The translations under genes were made by a program, and so were the position numbers. The notes under the pieces were generated by a model. It was not told where the DNA came from, ran no database searches, and was given only the letters and a program-made list of their open reading frames with translations. Positions 27,164-36,444 of a stretch of 64,000 nt of DNA are shown here, one piece after another. The stretch is taken from NCBI GenBank assembly GCA_903842065.1, contig CAIMKZ010000106.1:124001-188000 (forward strand), given 5' to 3'. Origin of the DNA: an uncultured Acidobacteriaceae bacterium (lineage in GTDB: Bacteria; Acidobacteriota; Terriglobia; Terriglobales; Acidobacteriaceae). How positions within the stretch are numbered: position 1 is the stretch's first letter; every line of letters starts with the position of its first letter.

Positions 27164-28687
27164 ATGAATCGCTGGGGCCGACTGGCAACCATCCTCTCTT
27201 TCGCGCTCTTTCTGCTCATCTGCTGGGCGCCGGTGGCAGCGCTCCTCGCTGCCGCCCTCTCGCTGCCCTTTTCCAGAATGGATGCCGCATGGCTGCCCGG
27301 CTCGCGCCGTCTCTTCCTGCTGCTTGAAACTCTTGGCTACTCAGCCGCCGTCGCCTCCCTTGCCACCCTCATCGGAACCGCCGCCGCTCTCTACTGCTGG
27401 CGGCGCAGTCAAACTCTGGCTCGCGCCGCGCGAATGGCCGCGCTGCTCACCGCCGCCATCCCGCCCTACCTGCACGCGCTCGCCTGGCTCCCCGTCTCGG
27501 CCGCGCTGCCCGGTCACGGCGCGGGAGAGCTCACTGGCTGGCTCTCCGCAATCTGGGTGCAAGCCCTCGCCATGCTGCCCTTCTGCTTCGGCATCGTCCT
27601 GTTCGCGCTCGACGATCTCGATCCCCGCGGCATCGAAGCCGCGCGCATCTGTGCAACCGACCTCCGCCTGCTCGTCCGCATTCTGCTGCCCCTCCTGCGT
27701 CCCGCCATCATGGCCGCGGCCAGCCTCGCGCTGCTGCTCACCCTCGCCGACCACTCCGTCCCCTCGCTCTTCTCCCGCTCCACCTACGCCATGGAGCTAT
27801 TCGAAGAGTTCAGCGCCAGCCACAACGCCGGCCAGACCCTCATCTCCGCCCTGCCGCTCATGATCCTCGGCCTGCTGCCGCTCGTCCCTCTGGCCCGCTT
27901 CTGGCAGAAGGCCGCGCAACGCCCCAGCCGCAGCGCCGCTCCTCTTCCGCCATTGCAAACCGGAGGAATCACAGCGCTGCTCCTGTTCGCCTCCGCTGTA
28001 TTCGTACTGCTCCCGGCCCTCGCTCTCAGCGCTGCACTGGCCCAGCACTTTGACCAGCCATCCCTCTGGCTTCAAGCCATCGCAGCCGGTGCACCCGACC
28101 TTGCCACCAGCGCCGGAGTGGCCGCACTCGCCGCAATCATCGCCTGCCTGCCCGCCGTGGTTCTCTCCCGCGCCCTCATCGCGCATCCTCGCACCCTCTG
28201 GTGGATGGTCTGCACTCCCCTCGCCATGCCCTCGGCACTGATCGGAGCCGCGCTCATCTGGATCTGGAACCGCGACCTGCCTCTGCCCATCTACGGCACC
28301 TTCTGGATGCTGGTGCTGGCCGCTCTGGCCCGCTTTGCGCCGCTCACCGTGCTCGCCCTCGCCGCATGGCGCAGCCGCATGGACCCGGCTCTGCTTGAGG
28401 CCTCCCGCGTCTACGCCTCTCCAGCCCGAGCCTTTGCGCGCGTCGAACTGCCGTTGCTCGCGCCCGCCCTGCTCGCCGGCGGAATGGCCGTCTTCGTGCT
28501 CTCGCTCGCCGAACTGGGCGCAAGCCTTCTGGTCACGCCCCCGGGTCGCGGCACCATCGCCCTCAGAATCTACAACTACCTCCACTACGGCGCATCGGCC
28601 GCGGTCTCCGCTCTCGCTTTCTGCCTCATGGCGACAGCCGCAATCGTCCTCCTCGCCGCTGCTCTACTCTGGAAGAGGCGCGCATGA
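27164..28687 (+). CDS. Fused two-domain ABC transporter permease (FbpB-like)
   Basis: The 507-residue product has about twelve membrane helices arranged as two binding-protein-dependent permease halves, each with an EAA-type loop (EAARICATDLRLLVRILLP in the first, EASRVYASPARAFARVELP in the second). This fused organisation is usual for Fe(III) and thiamine importers. It lies 6 bases downstream of the substrate-binding gene and overlaps the ATPase gene by ATGA. Confidence 0.92.
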   Translation: MNRWGRLATILSFALFLLICWAPVAALLAAALSLPFSRMDAAWLPGSRRLFLLLETLGYSAAVASLATLIGTAAALYCWRRSQTLARAARMAALLTAAIPPYLHALAWLPVSAALPGHGAGELTGWLSAIWVQALAMLPFCFGIVLFALDDLDPRGIEAARICATDLRLLVRILLPLLRPAIMAAASLALLLTLADHSVPSLFSRSTYAMELFEEFSASHNAGQTLISALPLMILGLLPLVPLARFWQKAAQRPSRSAAPLPPLQTGGITALLLFASAVFVLLPALALSAALAQHFDQPSLWLQAIAAGAPDLATSAGVAALAAIIACLPAVVLSRALIAHPRTLWWMVCTPLAMPSALIGAALIWIWNRDLPLPIYGTFWMLVLAALARFAPLTVLALAAWRSRMDPALLEASRVYASPARAFARVELPLLAPALLAGGMAVFVLSLAELGASLLVTPPGRGTIALRIYNYLHYGASAAVSALAFCLMATAAIVLLAAALLWKRRA

Positions 28688-29325
28688 TCGAACTCAAAGA
28701 GGTCTCGAAATCCATCGGCGGAACCCTCGTGCTCGACCGGGTCAATCTCTCGGTCGAGCAAGGCGAGTGCATCGCCATCGTTGGCCCTTCCGGCACCGGA
28801 AAAACCACGCTGCTGCGTCTCATCGCCGGCCTCGAACCCCTCGACTCCGGCTCCATCCTCCTGCGCGGAACAGAAGTCAGCCGACCGGGCTGGCAGCTCC
28901 CGCCCCACGCCCGCTCAATCGGATTTCAGTTTCAGGACTCGGCCCTGTGGCCGCACATGAGCCTCTGCGACAACCTCGCCTTCGCGTTGAACTCCGGCAA
29001 AATCCGCGCCCTCGAGTGTCTCCGCCGCGCCGGCATCGAAGCCCTCGCCAGCCGCCGTCCTTCTGAGGTTTCGGGCGGCGAAGCAAGACGAGCAGCTCTC
29101 GCCCGCGCCCTCGCCCCGGCCCGCGAGATTGTCCTGCTCGACGAGCCGCTCACCCATCTCGAACACGCGCTCCGCGACGGCATCGCGCAGTGGATCGCCG
29201 CCGAGCTCAAAGCCGCCAACGCCGCCTGTGTCTGGGTAACGCACGAGCCAGCAGAGGTGCACGGCATCGCCCGCCGCATCCTCACCCTCAAAGACGGGCA
29301 ACTGCGCCAGATGCAATCCCCATAA
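28684..29325 (+). CDS. ABC transporter ATP-binding protein (short FbpC-like)
   Basis: The 213-residue ATPase has Walker A GPSGTGKTT, a Q-loop in FQFQDSALW, signature VSGGEARRAAL, Walker B EIVLLDEPL and the H-loop VWVTHEP. It ends right after the nucleotide-binding core, so it lacks the C-terminal TOBE/regulatory domain that makes classical FbpC proteins about 350 residues long; in this it resembles ThiQ. It energises the permease encoded just upstream (4-base overlap). Confidence 0.92.
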   Translation: MIELKEVSKSIGGTLVLDRVNLSVEQGECIAIVGPSGTGKTTLLRLIAGLEPLDSGSILLRGTEVSRPGWQLPPHARSIGFQFQDSALWPHMSLCDNLAFALNSGKIRALECLRRAGIEALASRRPSEVSGGEARRAALARALAPAREIVLLDEPLTHLEHALRDGIAQWIAAELKAANAACVWVTHEPAEVHGIARRILTLKDGQLRQMQSP

Positions 29326-29472
29326 GCTACGCACCGCGAAAATATCTCTACGCCTCGCTGAGAATTGTGTACACTTCGGATGCCGTGGCAACCCTCTCCC
29401 GGGTGGCAGGCTGAGAAACAAGTCGCATCGCCTCAGCTCTCCACCGCGCTACCGCCGCGCCAGGAGATTCGC

Positions 29473-31116
29473 ATGAGCACGCAACCACCGCCGCAAGAGC
29501 AGGCCCTCACCTGGCAGACTGAGATGCCGCTGCTCACCAGCCGCTTCTTCCTCTACGACTTCGCCAAAGTTATTCTCATCACCGGCGGCATCTTCTACCT
29601 GATTCTGCTCATCATCTTCGCGGCCTCCTCAGGCCTGGAGCATATCGGCCAGATGACCGCGGTGATCGCTCTGATCCTCGGCGGCATGGCCTTTCTCTTC
29701 GCCATGATCTCGCTCGTATTCTTCACCAACCGCTGGCCCATGGCCTATGCCCTCTCTTCGCGAGGGCTGGTATGGGAGTCGAAGAGCACCCGTGGCCGAA
29801 GAGCCAATCGCGTCGCCATGCTGGTCGGCGTCCTTGCCGGAAAGCCCGGCGTAGTGGGCGCGGGACTGCTGGCCGCCTCCGAAGAGAAGGGGTGGCTCTC
29901 ATGGCAGACCATCCGCCGCGTCAAGGCCTACCCCGAGCAGCGCGTACTCAGCATCCGCAACAGTTGGCGCGTCGTCATTCGCCTCTACTGCAACCCCGAC
30001 AACTTCGACATCGCCCTTCAAACCGCGGAGTATTACACCGGGCGCAAGGCCGAGTTGCCCACGTCACGCGAGCTGCCCCAGAGCGGACGGCCGCCCGTCG
30101 CCATCTTCGAGTTGTTGCGCCGCGCCGCGCTGCTCGGCGGCATCTGCGCTGCGGTCTGGCTCACTCTCGACAGCCAGCGCATCCTCGTCCACGTCCAGCG
30201 CGCAGACTTCGAGCAAGACTACGCCAAAGAGTACTCGCCCGCACCGCGCGCGCGATTGCTTGAGGAGGACGAACGCCCGCTCATCGACCGCTCCCAGGAA
30301 TCGACCTCCCTGCGGCAGTTCATCGCAGACAGCACCCGGAACCGGCTTCTGGCCAGCACCGATTCCCGGTGGGCCACGCAATTCCAAAGCCTTCCCGCCG
30401 ACGGCCGCTGGATGAGCATCGACGATCCATCGCTTGCCTCCCTGCGCGGCTCCATGGCCGATATATTCGCCCGCTCGCAATGGATCTCGATGTACCTGCC
30501 CGTAACCGTCTCCGGCTCCGAGCGCTACCTGGAATTCCGCTATGAGACTGACCCGCGCGGCTCCCACGCTCCCGAACCGCTCATCTATCCGCGTCGCTCC
30601 ATGGCCTGGCTCTACTCGCTCGGCGGACTTGTCATCTACGCCATCCTGCCCTGGGCCAAACGCTCGGCATGGATGATCGCCTACGACACAATCTGCATGG
30701 TCGTCCTCGATTTTCTCGGAGTTGTCATCGCCGGCTTCTTCTTCGCCCTGCCGCTCTACGCCTCCGATTCCATCGGCGAGGCCCTCGCCGGCGACTTCGG
30801 ACTGACCCTCTTCCTCTGGGCTATGGCGCTCATCGGCGTCCTCATCCTGTTCTGGAGCGCGCGTTCGGCCGCGACCGCCATCTTCGTCGAACAGGGCCAG
30901 ATGCGCATCCGACACCTGAGCGGCGCAAGCATCTGCTCATTCGCTGAGATCGCTTCAGCCGAATCGCTGGCCCCACGCGGCATCTGGTCGGCGGTCAGGA
31001 TCGCAACCCGCGCAGGCAAAGCCTACACCTTCAAATTCGGGCCGCTATGCCGCTTCGAACGGCTCCTCGACGGCCTGCGCTACGCGGGCGTTCCCTTGCA
31101 ACCGCCGCCCGGTTAG
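29473..31116 (+). CDS. Polytopic membrane protein with two PH-like domains
   Basis: From ATG 29473 (AGGAG 6 bases upstream) the product is 547 residues. Two membrane helices (about 30-52 and 60-88) precede a soluble domain resembling bacterial PH domains (SRGLVWESKST, RVKAYPEQRVLSIRNSW). A further helix and an extracytoplasmic stretch follow, then three helices (about 380-470), and a second PH-like segment closes the protein (VEQGQMRIRHLSGASICSF, IATRAGKAYTFKFG). I do not know a named family with this layout. The 147 bases between it and the ABC operon show no clear terminator. Confidence 0.75.
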   Translation: MSTQPPPQEQALTWQTEMPLLTSRFFLYDFAKVILITGGIFYLILLIIFAASSGLEHIGQMTAVIALILGGMAFLFAMISLVFFTNRWPMAYALSSRGLVWESKSTRGRRANRVAMLVGVLAGKPGVVGAGLLAASEEKGWLSWQTIRRVKAYPEQRVLSIRNSWRVVIRLYCNPDNFDIALQTAEYYTGRKAELPTSRELPQSGRPPVAIFELLRRAALLGGICAAVWLTLDSQRILVHVQRADFEQDYAKEYSPAPRARLLEEDERPLIDRSQESTSLRQFIADSTRNRLLASTDSRWATQFQSLPADGRWMSIDDPSLASLRGSMADIFARSQWISMYLPVTVSGSERYLEFRYETDPRGSHAPEPLIYPRRSMAWLYSLGGLVIYAILPWAKRSAWMIAYDTICMVVLDFLGVVIAGFFFALPLYASDSIGEALAGDFGLTLFLWAMALIGVLILFWSARSAATAIFVEQGQMRIRHLSGASICSFAEIASAESLAPRGIWSAVRIATRAGKAYTFKFGPLCRFERLLDGLRYAGVPLQPPPG

Positions 31117-31135
31117 CGAACCCGGCAACAGGACT

Positions 31136-31325
31136 GCGGGTGCCCCCGGCCCCTCGCATTTGGGGACCGGGGAGAACCAGCCCCCAACCCGCCCCTTCTT
31201 AACACACCACAACTCCTGGGTGCCCCAGGTGCCTCGCCTTTGGGCACCTGGGAAAGATCAAACTCAACCAGCCACCCGGAAGGAGCCGGGTGCCCAGGTC
31301 TCGATTTTGAGACCTGGGAAAGCAC
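31136..31325. repeat. Palindromic repeat family A, array 1 (three units)
   Basis: Three tandem units of about 75-80 bases lie between convergent genes. Their hairpins are at 31143-31172 (CCCCGG...CCGGGG type), 31224-31252 (CCCAGGTGCC/GGCACCTGGG) and 31293-31318 (CCCAGGTCTC/GAGACCTGGG around GATTTT). Each hairpin is preceded by a GGGTGCC-type flank and followed by a purine-rich GGGAAAGA-type flank. Confidence 0.9.
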
Positions 31326-31362
31326 GAATCTTCGCGCTCACTGTACTAGCTTCCGCGACAAA

Positions 31363-32412
31363 TCAGTCTTCCGCCTCAAACGTCCACATCTGCGCCGGTT
31401 CGTTCCCCTTGGCAGGCACGCCCACGACTAACTTGTCGCGCTTCACATAGAAGGTTCCCGTGCGCACGCCGATAGCCGTCGGCACATTCTCGATCACTTC
31501 ATAGTGATCGGGATCCTTCACCTGCACCACGGTGACGAACCCTTCGGCTCCAATCACGTAGATGCGCCTGCGCATGGCGTCGTAGAAGATGTCGTCGCAC
31601 TCGCCCGCCACGCGCATCCGCGCCACTTCTTTCCCTGTAGTCGTGTCCAGCACCACCATCATCGGCGTCTTCCGCGTCACGGTATAGATCCGGTGGTCCT
31701 GCTCGTTCAGCGCCATCGGGTAGTTGGCTTGCAGTCCCTTCAGCGGCCACTTTTGGATTGCGCCCGTCTTCCGGTCGATCGCCTCCACCACGTCCCCCGC
31801 ATCGGGAACATTCACAAACACCCGCCCGCTCGACGCCTCAAACTGGAACGACTCCGGATGACCGCCCGTCCTGATCACCTCGCCAACGCGCACCTCGCGC
31901 ACCGGGTCGATCGTCGCCAGCCCGCCATCCTCCTCGCCAAAGCCCACCACCACCATCTTCGTCACCGGATCAAGGCGCAGATTGTCCGGTGACTCGCCGA
32001 TCTCGATCTCGCTGCGCTTCGCATAGGTCGTTCCGTCGAAGACGTGCACCTTACCGTCGCCCGCGCCCGCCACAAACAGCTTGTCCAGGTCGGCCAGGTA
32101 CAGCACGCCCTGCGGCTGCACTACGCCGCCGATGCTCTTGATCGCCCGCCCCGCAAAGGTATCCACAACCTCCACCGAGTTGTTGCCCAGCCCCGACAAA
32201 ATCACGCGCCTGCGCGGCACATCGACCGTAAAGTGATCCAGCCGGCCAACGACGTTCGGTATCACCACCTGCTCCATGATCTGCAGCGTTGAAAAATCCC
32301 GCGCCGGTCCGCTCGCAGCCGGAATCCTCACCGCCGGACTCTGCCCGCCCGCCGCCAGACAAAGGCTCAGCACCGCCGCCACACCGCTCACTCCAGCAAT
32401 CGTCTGTCTCAC
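31363..32412 (-). CDS. YncE-type beta-propeller protein, exported
   Basis: The 349-residue product starts at a GTG preceded by AGGAGAGG and carries a signal peptide (GVAAVLSLCLAAGGQ). It has repeated YVTN-type blades such as RVILSGLGNNSVEVVDTFAG and VLYLADLDKLFVAGAGDG. It is a paralogue of the 15987-17006 product. The role is unknown; such proteins are often periplasmic propellers linked to metal or redox handling. It ends 38 bases from the repeat array downstream. Confidence 0.85.
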   Translation of the reverse strand: MRQTIAGVSGVAAVLSLCLAAGGQSPAVRIPAASGPARDFSTLQIMEQVVIPNVVGRLDHFTVDVPRRRVILSGLGNNSVEVVDTFAGRAIKSIGGVVQPQGVLYLADLDKLFVAGAGDGKVHVFDGTTYAKRSEIEIGESPDNLRLDPVTKMVVVGFGEEDGGLATIDPVREVRVGEVIRTGGHPESFQFEASSGRVFVNVPDAGDVVEAIDRKTGAIQKWPLKGLQANYPMALNEQDHRIYTVTRKTPMMVVLDTTTGKEVARMRVAGECDDIFYDAMRRRIYVIGAEGFVTVVQVKDPDHYEVIENVPTAIGVRTGTFYVKRDKLVVGVPAKGNEPAQMWTFEAED

Positions 32413-32686
32413 TCTTCCCTCTCCTGTTTCATGGCTGCTGCTCGAATCTCCGGTTCACCCCGCGCAACCGCATCGAAGTCCCCGCCCCAGAAATATAAAT
32501 CCGCCTGCCGCTCACGAGAAAATGCCCGCAAACGACTGCGGCTGAGGGCTCAAATCTTTCGATCCGTCAGCAGCCAAACTGTCCGACTGCCACGCACACC
32601 TCTCCCTGAAGCGAGAAACCCTCGCCCCGGGACCGTCACATTGAATTGTCGAGGAAAAGAAAGCGCTTTAAGTTATTGATTCTATT

Positions 32687-32764
32687 TGGCGTCCCCGACG
32701 GGATTTGAACCCGTGTTATCGCCGTGAAAGGGCGGTGTCCTAGGCCGGGCTAGACGACGGGGAC
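32687..32764 (-). tRNA. tRNA-Glu (anticodon TTC)
   Basis: Read on the minus strand, the 5' acceptor arm GTCCCCG pairs with CGGGGAC. The anticodon stem-loop is CGCC-CTTTCAC-GGCG, giving anticodon TTC. The T-loop has GGTTCAAATCC and a CCA end is encoded (32689-32687). Length is 75 bases plus CCA. Confidence 0.97.
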
Positions 32765-32998
32765 GCTTTCTTTAGTTGACTCATTACGGCTGGAGCGCCG
32801 GAGTGCGCCGTTTATTAGGCTATCAAGCCTGACATGCCCTGTCAAAGCGCCCGCGGCCCCGATCCCCCGCCCGGCAGCCCAAAATCACCCGTCCGGCGCA
32901 CACTCCCCCACGCGACTGCTCTCCCCGCCACCCGCGTATAATTCCCTTTAGAGACAATATTTTGACCCCGGCGCAAGCCGCCCGGGATGCAGGATCGA

Positions 32999-33502
32999 AT
33001 GCCCGAACACATCAAAGTGAAGCTCCTCGCAGAGATCAAGCAGATGGAGCACGAGCTCACCACCGAGCTGCCCGCCGAGATCAAGAAGGCGCGCGCCCTT
33101 GGCGACCTCTCTGAGAACGCCGAGTACCACATGGCCAAGCAGCGCCAGCAGTTCGTCAACGCGCGGCTGGGCCAGCTCAAGAAGCGCATGGCCGAGCTCT
33201 CGCTCGTCAATCTGGCCAACATCCCCCGCGACAAGGTCGCCTTCGGATCCACCATCGTCGTCTTCGACTCCACCAAGGACGAGGAGATCGTCTACCGCCT
33301 CGTCACCAGCGAGGAGTCCGATGTCACCAAGGGCCTCATCTCCACCACCTCGCCCATCGGCCGCGGCCTGGTCGGCAAAAGGGTCGGCGACGTAGCCACT
33401 ATCGTTACTCCCAACGGCAAGCGCGAGCTCGAAATTCTCAAGCTCACCACCATCCACGACGAAGCCGCCGCCGAAAAGGAAGATGCCGCAGAGGCAAAGT
33501 AG
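32999..33502 (+). CDS. greA: Transcription elongation factor GreA
   Basis: The 167-residue protein has the N-terminal coiled coil with the conserved ARALGDLSENAEYHMAKQ tip, whose Asp and Glu coordinate catalytic Mg in the RNA polymerase secondary channel, and the C-terminal FKBP-like domain (SPIGRGLVGKRVGD). It rescues backtracked RNA polymerase by stimulating transcript cleavage. ATG 32999 is chosen because AGGA lies 4 bases upstream; an in-frame ATG at 32987 lacks a site. The tail is a short acidic/Ala-rich extension. Confidence 0.96.
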   Translation: MPEHIKVKLLAEIKQMEHELTTELPAEIKKARALGDLSENAEYHMAKQRQQFVNARLGQLKKRMAELSLVNLANIPRDKVAFGSTIVVFDSTKDEEIVYRLVTSEESDVTKGLISTTSPIGRGLVGKRVGDVATIVTPNGKRELEILKLTTIHDEAAAEKEDAAEAK

Positions 33503-33507
33503 TCCGG

Positions 33508-33600
33508 AAAGACTAGCTTCTAGTTTTTTCGGGGATGGCGCAAAATTCACGCCTGGCAGATAATGGGCTGGGAGCTGGAAGCTAGGAGCTAGAGGCTCAA
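33508..33600. repeat. AGCTAG-rich intergenic repeat, copy 1
   Basis: Arms built of CTAGCTTCTAG and GGAAGCTAGGAGCTAG flank a unique core. The same words recur at 45029-45130. The right arm runs directly into the start codon of the next gene and seems to supply its ribosome-binding site (AGAGG at 33591-33595). Confidence 0.6.
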
Positions 33601-34227
33601 ATGACCTGGACAAGCGCATTCGGACGAACCTGCGGATGGCTGCTCAACAAGATCGTGCGCGGTCTCTCCCTCTCCCGCATCTCGCCCAACGTACTCACCT
33701 TCATCGGCCTCGTCATCAACATCGGCGCAGCCTTCCTCTTCGGCCACGCCAACGCAGAAAACGCAGACACCATGTTCTTCTGGGCCGGAGTCGTCATCTT
33801 TGGCGCAGGCATCTTCGACATGGTCGACGGACGCGTCGCCCGTTCCACCAACCGCGTCACCGTCTTCGGTTCCTTTTTTGACTCGGTCATCGACCGCTAC
33901 TCCGACGTCGTCCTCTTCTTCGGACTGCTGGTCTACTACGGCCGCATCAACCGCTTCCGTTACGTGGTGCTCACGGCCTTCGTCATGGTCACGTCGCTCA
34001 TGGTTAGTTACACACGCGCCCGCGCCGAGTCGCTCATCGAAAAGTGCAACGTCGGCTTCATGGAGCGGCCCGAGCGTATCGTCCTGGTCATCCTCGGCGC
34101 GCTCGGCAACCGCTGGGGAGCCATGCAGCCTGCCCTCTGGGTACTGGCGGTGCTCTCTACCGTCACGGTGATCCACCGCATCCAGCACACCTACAAGATG
34201 ACCAAACACATGCCATCGCCGGGCTAG
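33601..34227 (+). CDS. CDP-alcohol phosphatidyltransferase
   Basis: The 208-residue membrane enzyme shows a perfect family motif D-x2-DG-x2-AR-x8-G-x3-D-x3-D: Asp73, Asp76, Gly77, Ala80, Arg81, Gly90, Asp94, Asp98. About six helices are predicted. It transfers a phosphatidyl group from CDP-diacylglycerol to an alcohol such as glycerol phosphate or inositol phosphate; the acceptor cannot be deduced. A second, divergent family member is encoded at 39555-40244. Confidence 0.92.
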   Translation: MTWTSAFGRTCGWLLNKIVRGLSLSRISPNVLTFIGLVINIGAAFLFGHANAENADTMFFWAGVVIFGAGIFDMVDGRVARSTNRVTVFGSFFDSVIDRYSDVVLFFGLLVYYGRINRFRYVVLTAFVMVTSLMVSYTRARAESLIEKCNVGFMERPERIVLVILGALGNRWGAMQPALWVLAVLSTVTVIHRIQHTYKMTKHMPSPG

Positions 34228-34275
34228 TGTTCTTCCCCCTTGACCCTCCCACTCCTATCAATGCAAAACAACGCG

Positions 34276-34335
34276 CTGTCATCCTGAGCGAGTCTGCCGC
34301 CAGGCAGACGAGTCGAAGGATCTGCGGTTGCTTCT
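34276..34335. repeat. TGTCATCCTGAGCGA-type interrupted repeat, copy 1
   Basis: A conserved left half TGTCATCCTGAGCGA is separated from a conserved right half AGTCGAAGGATCTGCG by an internal stem (GTCTGCC with GGCAGAC, 34292-34309). The second copy is at 52233-52295 with an unrelated internal stem. Confidence 0.8.
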
Positions 34336-34429
34336 CTGCGTCCGTGCCACTGGAATCGGTTCCTCGAAGCATGGGGTTCACGCTATCGCGTTCCGTGTGT
34401 TGTATTGTGTTAAGGTTGTTTGCTGAATA

Positions 34430-34954
34430 ATGATGCGACGCTTCACGATAGCCGCGCTGGCCATGTCTGGACTGTTTGCTGTAGCTCAAGTTCTTACAGT
34501 CAGCCCTGATGCGCATGTGCGCGCATCTACAGGACTGACGAAAAGCGAGCAGGCCAGGCTTCTCCCTGCGTTACAGAGTGCGACTGGAGACGACAGACCT
34601 GACCTTCTCAACTCATTCCGCGCCTACAAGGAATCTCTAGCCAAAACAGGGACTCCGGCCATCATAGCTATTTCGGCTAAGGACTGCGGAGTCCATTCCA
34701 ATTGTCCATTCCTCGTGCTCTTGCAGCACGGTTCCGCAGACGTTCTAATCCTTAATTCCGTGGCCGGCGACTGGAACCTCAAAGACACACGACACCACGG
34801 TTTCCGCGATATAATTCTGACGAATTATCAGGGCATTCGGCAGTTGGTCTCCACTTGGCTATACGATGGGCAAAGCTATCGTGTGAGTGCTTGTATGGAT
34901 CGAACCAGTGATGGCGCGCAACATGAGACACCCGCTGTTCAGTGCGGTTTCTGA
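34430..34954 (+). CDS. Hypothetical exported protein
   Basis: This 174-residue protein has a signal peptide (RRFTIAALAMSGLFAVAQV) and a mature domain with four cysteines (DCGVHSNCPF and ACMDRTSDGAQ...VQCGF) that could form disulfides. I recognise no family. A second ATG follows immediately at 34433. The gene and its upstream region are visibly less GC-rich than the neighbours, consistent with recent acquisition or a fast-evolving locus. It converges with the flavin reductase-like gene. Confidence 0.65.
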   Translation: MMRRFTIAALAMSGLFAVAQVLTVSPDAHVRASTGLTKSEQARLLPALQSATGDDRPDLLNSFRAYKESLAKTGTPAIIAISAKDCGVHSNCPFLVLLQHGSADVLILNSVAGDWNLKDTRHHGFRDIILTNYQGIRQLVSTWLYDGQSYRVSACMDRTSDGAQHETPAVQCGF

Positions 34955-35037
34955 GACCTTCGGCATACGATCTCGCCCGCGAGTCTCGTGACAGCAACTC
35001 GTAAGTTGCCTTCCATCCAGCAGCCCCCCCCGCTCCA

Positions 35038-35676
35038 TTACTCCCGCCCCCTCTTCCAATCCTCATATTTAAATCGATTAATCGTCACATACGCGTCCCG
35101 CGTCCGCGCGTAATTCCCCAGCCCGTTCATCCTTCCCATCGCGTGCAGCTCCTCGGCCTTCACATACGGCCCCTTGGGATCGACGAACCGGTCCTCCACA
35201 TACACGCTCACCACCTGCCCCAGCACGATCTTCGAGCGCGGCATATCGATCACCTGATACAGCCTGCACTCGAGCGCCGCATGGGCCTCGGCCAGCCGCG
35301 GAGTCTTCACCACCGCCGAAGCCGCCGTCGTAAACCCCGCTGCCTCCAACTCGCTCTCCTCGTGGGGAAACTCCGTGGCGCAGATATTCATCTTGTCGGC
35401 GATGTCTTCCGTCACCACGTTCACCACAAACTCCCGCGTGGCCAGAATGTTGAGTCCCGTATCCTTCAGAACTCCAGCGGCCTCCGGCCTGTTGCTGATG
35501 CCCACCCCAACAATCGCCGGATCGGTGCACAGGTAATTGAACGCGCTGAACGGCGCGGCGTTGAGCCTTCCCTCCGCGTCCATGCTGGTAATCAGTGCGA
35601 TCGGACGCGGCGCAACCAGCCCGGTCAGCAGTTTGTAGGCAACAGCCCCCGAAGCCTTCTCTAAATCGAAGAGCAT
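35038..35676 (-). CDS. Flavin reductase-like FMN-binding protein
   Basis: The 212-residue protein matches the flavoredoxin/DIM6-type flavin reductase family: APRPIALITSMDAEGRLNAAPFSAFNYLC near the N-terminus (FMN-binding split barrel), ISNRP, and the closing GLGNYARTRD. It would bind FMN and reduce flavin or act on an unknown substrate using NAD(P)H. It is monocistronic and flanked by a repeat array upstream. Confidence 0.88.
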   Translation of the reverse strand: MLFDLEKASGAVAYKLLTGLVAPRPIALITSMDAEGRLNAAPFSAFNYLCTDPAIVGVGISNRPEAAGVLKDTGLNILATREFVVNVVTEDIADKMNICATEFPHEESELEAAGFTTAASAVVKTPRLAEAHAALECRLYQVIDMPRSKIVLGQVVSVYVEDRFVDPKGPYVKAEELHAMGRMNGLGNYARTRDAYVTINRFKYEDWKRGRE

Positions 35677-35705
35677 TCACTTCTCCTTATTTCACTAGTA
35701 TGTGT

Positions 35706-35828
35706 GCTGGGTGCCCCAGGTCCCTCGCACTTGGGGACCGGGGAAGATCGAGCCTCAACCAGCATCTCTCAACCAACCACAACACTGGGTGCCCCAGGTC
35801 TCGATTTTGAGACCCGGGAAAGATCGAC
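35706..35828. repeat. Palindromic repeat family A, array 2 (two units)
   Basis: Hairpins lie at about 35714-35742 (CCCAGGTCCC with GGGACCGGG, one mismatch) and 35793-35818 (CCCAGGTCTC with GAGACCCGGG, one G-T pair). They have the same flanks and orientation as array 1 and sit between two minus-strand genes. Confidence 0.88.
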
Positions 35829-35843
35829 CCTCAATCCCGCGCC

Positions 35844-36332
35844 TCAGCAGTCGATCATCACCTTCGAGCAGCCCGCCTGCTTCGGCCGCCACTCGGTCAA
35901 AAACTCGGTCACCGACGACGACTGCATCGTCCGCATCGCCTCAAACTCGCCCTGCTTCTGGCTGTAGAGCACACGGCCCGCGCTATCCAGAACCGCCAGC
36001 GCCGGAACGCCCTTCTTGATCGGCACTCCGTACTTCTCGGCGATATCCAGGTTCGCATCCATCCGACCGATGTTCACATGCACCAGCACAAAGTTCTTCT
36101 CTAGCAGCGGCATGTTGCGTGCGTCGTGAAAATAAATATCCAGCACCTTGCAGTCGCCGCACCAGTTGCCGCCAAAGTCCACCAGCACGCGCTTGTGCCC
36201 GGCCGCGGCCTGCCGAATCGCCTGCGCGATGTCTGTCTTTGCCTGACCGGCATCGGGATAGATGTCCGCCGCCGCCCGGCCCATCGTGGGCAAAAGCAGC
36301 AGCAATGCAACCAATATCGTAAGCCGCTTCAT
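35844..36332 (-). CDS. Exported thioredoxin-fold protein with WCGDC motif
   Basis: The 162-residue protein has a signal peptide (MKRLTILVALLLLLPTMGRA) and a thioredoxin fold with Trp57-Cys58-Gly-Asp-Cys61, followed by the cis-Pro region YGVPIKKGVPALAVLD. The CGDC active site is atypical versus CGPC or CGHC and is seen in thioredoxin_7-like periplasmic proteins. It probably acts as a periplasmic thiol-disulfide reductase. Confidence 0.88.
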   Translation of the reverse strand: MKRLTILVALLLLLPTMGRAAADIYPDAGQAKTDIAQAIRQAAAGHKRVLVDFGGNWCGDCKVLDIYFHDARNMPLLEKNFVLVHVNIGRMDANLDIAEKYGVPIKKGVPALAVLDSAGRVLYSQKQGEFEAMRTMQSSSVTEFLTEWRPKQAGCSKVMIDC

Positions 36333-36444
36333 CGCGCGGGGAACCTCCGGCCTCTTCTTTTAAGTCTGACACACTCCCGCCTCCCGTCGCCACGGCCGCC
36401 GCCGGGGTCGAAACCTCACGGTCCAGCCATTTAACCTGTAAGAG

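Noticed and set aside
29370..29425. Riboswitch-like segment (GCCGTGGCAACC, then GGGTGGCAGGCTGAGAAAC) upstream of the PH-like membrane protein
   Set aside because: It has pieces reminiscent of SAM and TPP riboswitch cores, but the remaining conserved elements of either (for example ACCTGAT for TPP) are absent and the downstream gene is not metabolic.
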